Below, piece after piece: positions 6,389 to 10,480 of a DNA stretch of 10,480 nucleotides. The first letter of the stretch is position 1. The number at the start of each line of letters is the position of its first letter. The position numbers and the translations under genes were made by a program. Below the pieces are notes generated by a model. The model saw nothing but the letters and a program-made list of their open reading frames with translations, was not told the DNA's origin and did not search any database. The stretch is taken from positions 29,925 to 40,404 of the forward strand of contig NWUY0300042394.1 in the NCBI GenBank assembly GCA_004151065.3, written 5' to 3'. This stretch comes from Larix sibirica (lineage: Eukaryota; Streptophyta; Pinopsida; Pinales; Pinaceae).

Positions 6389-7700
6389 GTCTCTGGGAGC
6401 ACAGATGGTGACCAGATTTGCAACTGCCAGAGATTCAGCGGCGTTTTTCTTCTTAAACAATGGCGGTCTGACACCGCTTCTTCAGATGCTCAGCTTGCCC
6501 AATCTGCGACGGGATGCAATTTTCGCTCTTTCCGCTTGCCATCGGCTATGTGCTGCAGATGGAATTATAATTGAGGGAGGGCTACATATTTTAATGGATA
6601 TCTTCCTTTTACGTGAGATTCAGACCGACCCAGCATTAGCACCGAGGCTCGGCCACATGCTTCATCTCGCGGTCAAACATAGGGATGGACTGGCTTGCTT
6701 CGTCAAGATGGGCGGCCTCCGACTCCTGAGAAAGAACCAACTAGCCAGTGATACGTTCGGAGGTATCTTGACTACGATTAGGTTAAGAATCGGCAGAGCT
6801 GTCGACTATCCAACCAGAAGTCTAATTCTTAGTATGAAGGAGTGCGATGACTTTGTTGTCCGGGCGAGGTGTGCTCATGCGCTCGCTCTCTTCCTCTTTC
6901 CATACTATTTTGAAGACATTTTCGTATTCAACAACTACTTGGAGATTCTTCTCGAGCTCTATGGCTCGGCCGAACCAGATGACCAATATGAAGCAGCTGA
7001 AGCGTTACACAATATCGCGCACCGGTTTCTGGGAACTCCCGAAGGAGTTTTTACTATCGACGAGGCCTTCTTTGTCGCGAACCCAAGATTCTCCAATGCC
7101 TTCGTTACGACGACACCGGCCAGCAACATTGATATTGTGAATAACCCTAACCCTAACCCTAATAACACCAATTACGACATTACCTTCTTGCTCGACGATA
7201 AGACCAAGCAGCTTCAGGCGCATAAGTCTGTGCTGAGGCAAGCATCCGACGTATTCCGCGCAATGCTATCCGAGAACTTCAACGACGCAATCCATGGAGT
7301 GATCGAAGTACCCAATATAAGCTATTCTACATTGAAATCCGTCATAGATTTCATCTATACAGGTCCTCAGCCTCTCGAAATCGATGAGGCTTATGACATT
7401 TTCGAGGCTGCCAATTTCTATGACTTGCAGTCTCTGAAGCGAAACTGCATTTACATGATTGCTCGAAGAGACTTGGTTGTAGAGAGGGTTGCACACGTCT
7501 ACGAATTTGCCGAGAAACATGATGCGTGGCTGTTGATGCATGCATGCATTCTTTTTATTTTGGAGTATCATGAGCAGGTTCGCTCTTTGCCTTGGTTTCG
7601 TCCTCTGGTTGACACAATAATTCCAGAGATCCGCCGATGGTTTCCCATTATAATTGCTGGGCAACATAATGGCCTTACAGTACCCATTCTTGAATTGTGA
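6389..7700 (+). CDS. Copy B exon 2: armadillo repeats, Asn-Pro linker, BTB domain and BACK-like tail
   Basis: The intact second exon has 437 codons to TGA at 7698-7700. Numbered from MVTRF at 6405, residues 15-70 and 100-205 form armadillo repeats (NNGGLTPLLQML, IIIEGGLHILMDIF, KMGGLRLL, RARCAHALALF, EAAEALHNIAH). Residues 247-254 are the linker NPNPNPNN. Residues 257-352 are a BTB/POZ domain (DITFLLDDKTKQLQAHKSVL, FRAML, IEVPNISYSTLKSVIDFIYTG). The tail is BACK-like (VVERVAHVYEFAEKHDAWLL). The order ARM then BTB is that of plant ARIA and ABAP1, nuclear adaptors that pair a BTB CUL3-binding module with an ARM surface for transcription or replication factors. This is family-level inference. 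A full protein built on copy A's exon 1 length would be about 745 residues, close to those relatives. Only one intron is seen. Confidence 0.9.
7142..7165 (+). repeat. CCCTAA hexamer run coding the Asn-Pro linker
   Basis: AATAACCCTAACCCTAACCC and the bases after it repeat the hexamer about three times in frame, giving alternating Asn and Pro. The same run is at about 5120-5142 in copy A. It is a six-base unit, not the seven-base CCCTAAA plant telomere unit, and it is short and inside an exon, so it is a coding microsatellite. Confidence 0.8.
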
Positions 7701-7878
7701 ACAAGGCCAACAGCCTCATTGTTACATATATTTGCAGGAAAACTCATAAATCTGTTTTTATTTTGAAAAAGAAAATACGTTTCCAAAATGTAAGATTCAA
7801 TTGAAAAAAAAGTCTGGATTTATTATTTTTTAATATGAGTTTTATATGTTATTTATTGACTAGAATTAAAGTGTGACG
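7701..7878 (+). other. Copy B 3' untranslated and proximal downstream sequence
   Basis: AT-rich DNA follows the TGA and is absent from copy A because of its large deletion. I see no clean AATAAA close to the stop, so the polyadenylation site is not assigned. Confidence 0.5.
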
Positions 7879-8100
7879 AATAACACTCCGTAACACCCAA
7901 TTGGCCTACATCTAATTAAACATAAATAGATTAAAAAACAAAAATGTAAACTTGACCCTTTTTAAACATGAATACATTAAAAAAATGTAAGCTTCACCTT
8001 ATCCACATAAGAAATAAAAAACAAGACCATGAGCATTTGAAAATGTGTAGATTAAAAACAAAAGTGTAAGTTTCACTGAAAGGTTAATTAAAAGAAAACA
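7879..8100. repeat. Copy B 3' flank with diverged AAAAATGTAA(A/G)CTT repeats
   Basis: The block 7879-8034 is the counterpart of copy A's 3' flank. It contains three related versions of a segment with AAAATGTAAACTTGACC (7942), AAAATGTAAGCTTCACC (7984) and AAAAGTGTAAGTTTCACT (8059). This suggests local duplication in copy B that copy A does not share. Confidence 0.65.
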
Positions 8101-8129
8101 TGCATGAACATTTTTATTTTTTTAATTGA

Positions 8130-8740
8130 AAGTGGTGTTAATATTAAACCACAACTTCACAACATATATTCAAATAGATAACATAACTATTTAAAAATAA
8201 ATGTGTTGTTAATATTAAATCACAACTCCATTTTTGTTTCCATGAAACTAAGAGGTAATTATTTAAAAAATAAATAAATAAAATCATAACATACATTTTA
8301 AAAAAAGTGGTGTTAATATTAAAGAACAATTTCATTTTTGTTTCTGTAAATCACATAACACAACTATTTGGAAAAAAAAATTACAACATACACTTTAAGA
8401 AAAAAATATGTTGTCAATATTAAATCACATGAAGTTATTTAACAAAAAAAATGTGTTAATATTAAATCACAACTCTATTTTTGTTTCCATGAAACCAAGA
8501 AGCAATTATTTAAAAAATAAATAAATAAAATCACAACTTACATTTATAAAAAAAATGTTGTTAATATTAAATTACAACTCTATTTTTGTTTCCAAAAACC
8601 ATAGAACACAATTATTTGAAAAAAAATCACATACACTATTTAAGAAAAAATTGTGTTATTAATATTAAATCACAACATTTTTATTTCCAAAAAATAGATA
8701 ACAAACAACTATTAAAAAAAATTCACAACATATATTCACA
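8130..8740. repeat. AT-rich tandem array, about 102-bp unit with AATATTAAA core, seven units
   Basis: The core GTTAATATTAAA(T/C)CACAAC recurs at about 8137, 8208, 8312, 8413, 8455, 8560 and 8658. In most units it is followed by CTCTATTTTTGTTTCC and then an ATTATTTAAAAAATAAATAAATAAAATCA segment. Spacings of 104, 101, 105 and 98 bp set the period; 71 and 42 reflect internal losses. It has no coding content; the open frame across 8586-8840 is a by-product of the low-complexity sequence. It could be a minisatellite or a decayed satellite. Confidence 0.82.
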
Positions 8741-8748
8741 ATATAGAT

Positions 8749-8878
8749 TATATATTGAAAATTATAAAGTGGATCTAACATATATTCCACAAAATATTTA
8801 TAATGTTCTAGTGAAAACTTTGACACATTATATACATTGAAAGTTATAAAGTGGATCTAACATATACTCCACAAAATA
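8749..8878. repeat. Direct repeat, ~48-bp units 82 bp apart
   Basis: Units 8749-8796 and 8831-8878 share ATTGAAA(A/G)TTATAAAGTGG, then ATCTAACATATA(T/C)TCCACAAAATA. Only a few mismatches separate them. A shorter third start (TATATATTGAAAGTTTCAAA) follows at about 8885. Confidence 0.85.
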
Positions 8879-8899
8879 CATTATATATATTGAAAGTTT

Positions 8900-9270
8900 C
8901 AAATTGAATCTTGTCAAAATAAAATGGATATAAATAAAAATATAATACAATGTCTTAATAAAAAAATTGACACATCTTTATTGAAGAGAAGAAAAGTGCT
9001 TTTGACTTTAAATGGAAACTTGGTTTCTCTTTCCCATAAACAAGATACAACACATGTTACATATCAAAACTTCCACCATACATACAAAATTACAACTTAA
9101 ATACATTAATCTTATTCCAAATCTTTCACATCAGAACTTCCATCATACATACTCCGAAAAAATTCCTTATAACATGTGTAAATTGAAGGCATTAACTTAA
9201 ATATCCAATGCATGTTCAAATCCCACCGTAATATCCTTAAAATCAAGGGATGATGAATGCAACAAAATGT
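8900..9270. other. Intergenic, nothing recognised
   Basis: AT-rich sequence with short open frames on both strands and no recognisable domain or RNA. Confidence 0.5.
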
Positions 9271-9430
9271 GAGACTATTAAGGTTTCTAGGAAGGGCATG
9301 CAGCATGTGTTGAAGAGAGAATTGTATTCATGTTTAAGGAGACTATTAAGGTTTCTAGGAAGGGAATGTAGCCTAGGATTCCTAGTGGTAGTGTAATGAC
9401 AACATATAAGTGTTGAAGAGAGAATTCTAC
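9271..9430. repeat. Interleaved direct repeats, 68-bp period
   Basis: GAGACTATTAAGGTTTCTAG followed by GAAGGG occurs at 9271 and 9339. GTGTTGAAGAGAGAATT, which follows each copy, occurs at 9307 and 9410. The second copy has about 35 bp inserted between the two parts, so it is a tandem duplication that later gained or lost internal sequence. Confidence 0.82.
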
Positions 9431-9754
9431 TCATATTAGAAATGGTGAATAGAAGGTGGAATTTCCTTACATGTAAACTCATAGAGTAATGGTTATGCAC
9501 CTTAGGGCTAGCCACGTTCAAAAAAATTCAACCACGATCCTTTGAAGTAAGTAGCTCTCATCTATGGAAAATTTAATTCAACACCATACAAGCTATCCCA
9601 CACAAGAAATCCACCCTATTGTTGAACAGTTTTGACACTTTTTGCAATGCCAAATTAATTTCTCTTCCTCATTTTACCATCACATTTTTATATTTTTAAG
9701 GTCTTACAAGTATATTCCTCTCTTTATATGCAAAATATCTTCATAAAAGCTCGT

Positions 9755-9821
9755 AGGGTAATTGAATTATATTTTTTGATGAAATCTTACGGTAGTTAAA
9801 TTATTTTTTCATTAAATCTTA
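9755..9821. repeat. Imperfect ~34-bp tandem duplication
   Basis: A GGTAATTGAATTATATTTTTTGATGAAATCTTA-like unit at 9755-9789 is followed directly by a diverged copy (GGTAGTTAAATTATTTTTTC, then ATTAAATCTTA) at 9790-9821. Confidence 0.6.
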
Positions 9822-9933
9822 ATTTTTTAATAATTGCTTGGATTGGAAATCTACTTTGTCTCACTTTTCTTTGTATGGTATGCCTTTTCATGACATGGGC
9901 AGAAATATTCTATAGTAGTTCACGGTTCTATTG

Positions 9934-9988
9934 GAAATTATGGCACTACTAAGAATTAAGGTGCTACAGGAAATCAAGGTTGTTACAG
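9934..9988. repeat. Degenerate 17-19 bp tandem repeat, three units
   Basis: GAAATTATGGCACTACTAA, GAATTAAGGTGCTACAG and GAAATCAAGGTTGTTACAG follow one another. They share the frame GAA(A)T-A-GG-T-TAC. Confidence 0.55.
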
Positions 9989-10190
9989 AAATCTGATAGT
10001 GTATCATTGTTCTTCATACCTACGCTATCTTAAAGCCAAATTGCCGAAATGGGTTTTGTTGAGATGCATATCAGTAAGGGTTTTTGTTCCTAAAACTTAG
10101 TTCCCCTTCAACATAGCTAGCAGGATGTCGCGGTCAAATATACAATCAGAGTCTTCAACAACCTCCAACAAAAAACGCTATCAATGGACG

Positions 10191-10231
10191 AGAGTGAGAT
10201 ATTCTCACTCTTCTAGTCATGAGAATATCTC
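10191..10231. repeat. Overlapping inverted repeats (two alternative hairpins)
   Basis: AGAGTGAGA and TCTCACTCT (10191-10199 and 10203-10211) form a 9-bp stem around TAT. GAGATATTCTC (10196-10206) also pairs perfectly with GAGAATATCTC (10221-10231) over an 14-base spacer. The two stems exclude each other. No T-run or gene context gives it a role. Confidence 0.65.
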
Positions 10232-10480
10232 GCGGTTTTGTTTTAATACTTATCTCCAATTGCTTGAACGACCACATCTTTGTTAAGCATAAGAGATCGT
10301 TGCTTACATGAAATAGTGGATCTAGTTATTTGAATAACTAGTCTATATGTGTCTTATGATGTAATCCTTAGGGAATGAGAGAAGAATATAGATAGGATAG
10401 AGAAGAGAGGGACATAGGATAGACATATACCATTGATAGCAAGTATCATATACTTATTTTGTACATGTTGAATATGTTAT

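Larger units (their letters stand above)
9430..10480. other. Intergenic flank without recognisable genes
   Basis: Apart from the small repeats listed separately, this stretch shows no gene, LTR end or RNA that I can support. A 53-codon plus-strand frame at 10125-10286 has a basic, Ser-rich start but no identifiable domain. Confidence 0.5.

Noticed and set aside
7142-7165. Interstitial telomere sequence
   Set aside because: There are only about three six-base units, inside an exon and in frame in both copies. The plant telomere unit is seven bases.
8137-8740. CRISPR-like regular repeats
   Set aside because: The units are long, AT-rich and diverged along their whole length, with no unique spacers, and the genome is eukaryotic.
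8586-8840. 84-codon plus-strand frame
   Set aside because: It runs through the AT-rich array and the 82-bp repeat, with a composition of Lys, Asn, Ile and Tyr dictated by the repeats.
10125-10286. 53-codon plus-strand frame starting MSRSNIQSES with KKRYQWTR
   Set aside because: The KRYQWT segment faintly recalls Myb/SANT-like starts, but nothing follows that supports the domain, and a hairpin lies inside it.
10420-10450. ACCATTGATAGC as a possible reverse-strand copia primer-binding region
   Set aside because: It matches the usual TGGTATCAGAGC only loosely, and no LTR end or pol fragment is nearby.

Overview
The window looks like nuclear DNA of a seed plant, most likely a conifer. It is AT-rich, gene-poor and full of decayed, tandemly duplicated sequence. 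Its one gene family is a plant-type armadillo-repeat plus BTB protein with GT-AG introns. A broken Penelope-like retroelement with a GIY-YIG endonuclease lies upstream. From general knowledge, endonuclease-bearing Penelope-like elements are rare in plants but well known in conifers (the 'Dryad' group). Genus cannot be fixed from sequence alone.

Layout. Bases 1-560 hold nothing I recognise. Bases 725-1013 hold an imperfect direct repeat. Bases 1540-2455 (minus strand) hold the Penelope-like remnant: the C-terminal part of the reverse transcriptase, a linker and most of a GIY-YIG nuclease, all broken by frameshifts. Short tandem arrays (49-bp and 22-bp periods) at 2652-2854 lead into gene copy A. 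Copy A (2997-5183) has an intact first exon and a single 523-bp intron. Its second exon is broken by a net 34-bp loss with an immediate stop, an 18-bp deletion, a 40-bp deletion and loss of about 700 bp that carried the whole BTB domain. A piece of matching 3' flank (5184-5301) then runs into a single undetermined base at 5302.

Copy B (5303-7700) starts directly after that base, in the middle of exon 1, so its promoter and N-terminus are absent. The rest is open: a 652-bp intron, then an undamaged second exon with armadillo repeats, an Asn-Pro linker, a BTB domain and a BACK-like tail. The first 330 bp of copy B are identical to copy A, and identity then drops abruptly. This suggests an assembly join or recent gene conversion. 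Bases 7879-10480 are AT-rich flank with several tandem-repeat families (a ~102-bp AATATTAAA-core array, an 82-bp repeat, a 68-bp repeat and smaller ones) and no convincing gene.

Functionally, the two copies belong to the ARM-BTB class (ARIA/ABAP1-like). In angiosperms its members are nuclear adaptor proteins that join transcription or replication factors to CUL3 ubiquitin ligases. Copy B could be a working member if its 5' part exists elsewhere in the genome. Copy A is a pseudogene or, at most, encodes a BTB-less ARM fragment.
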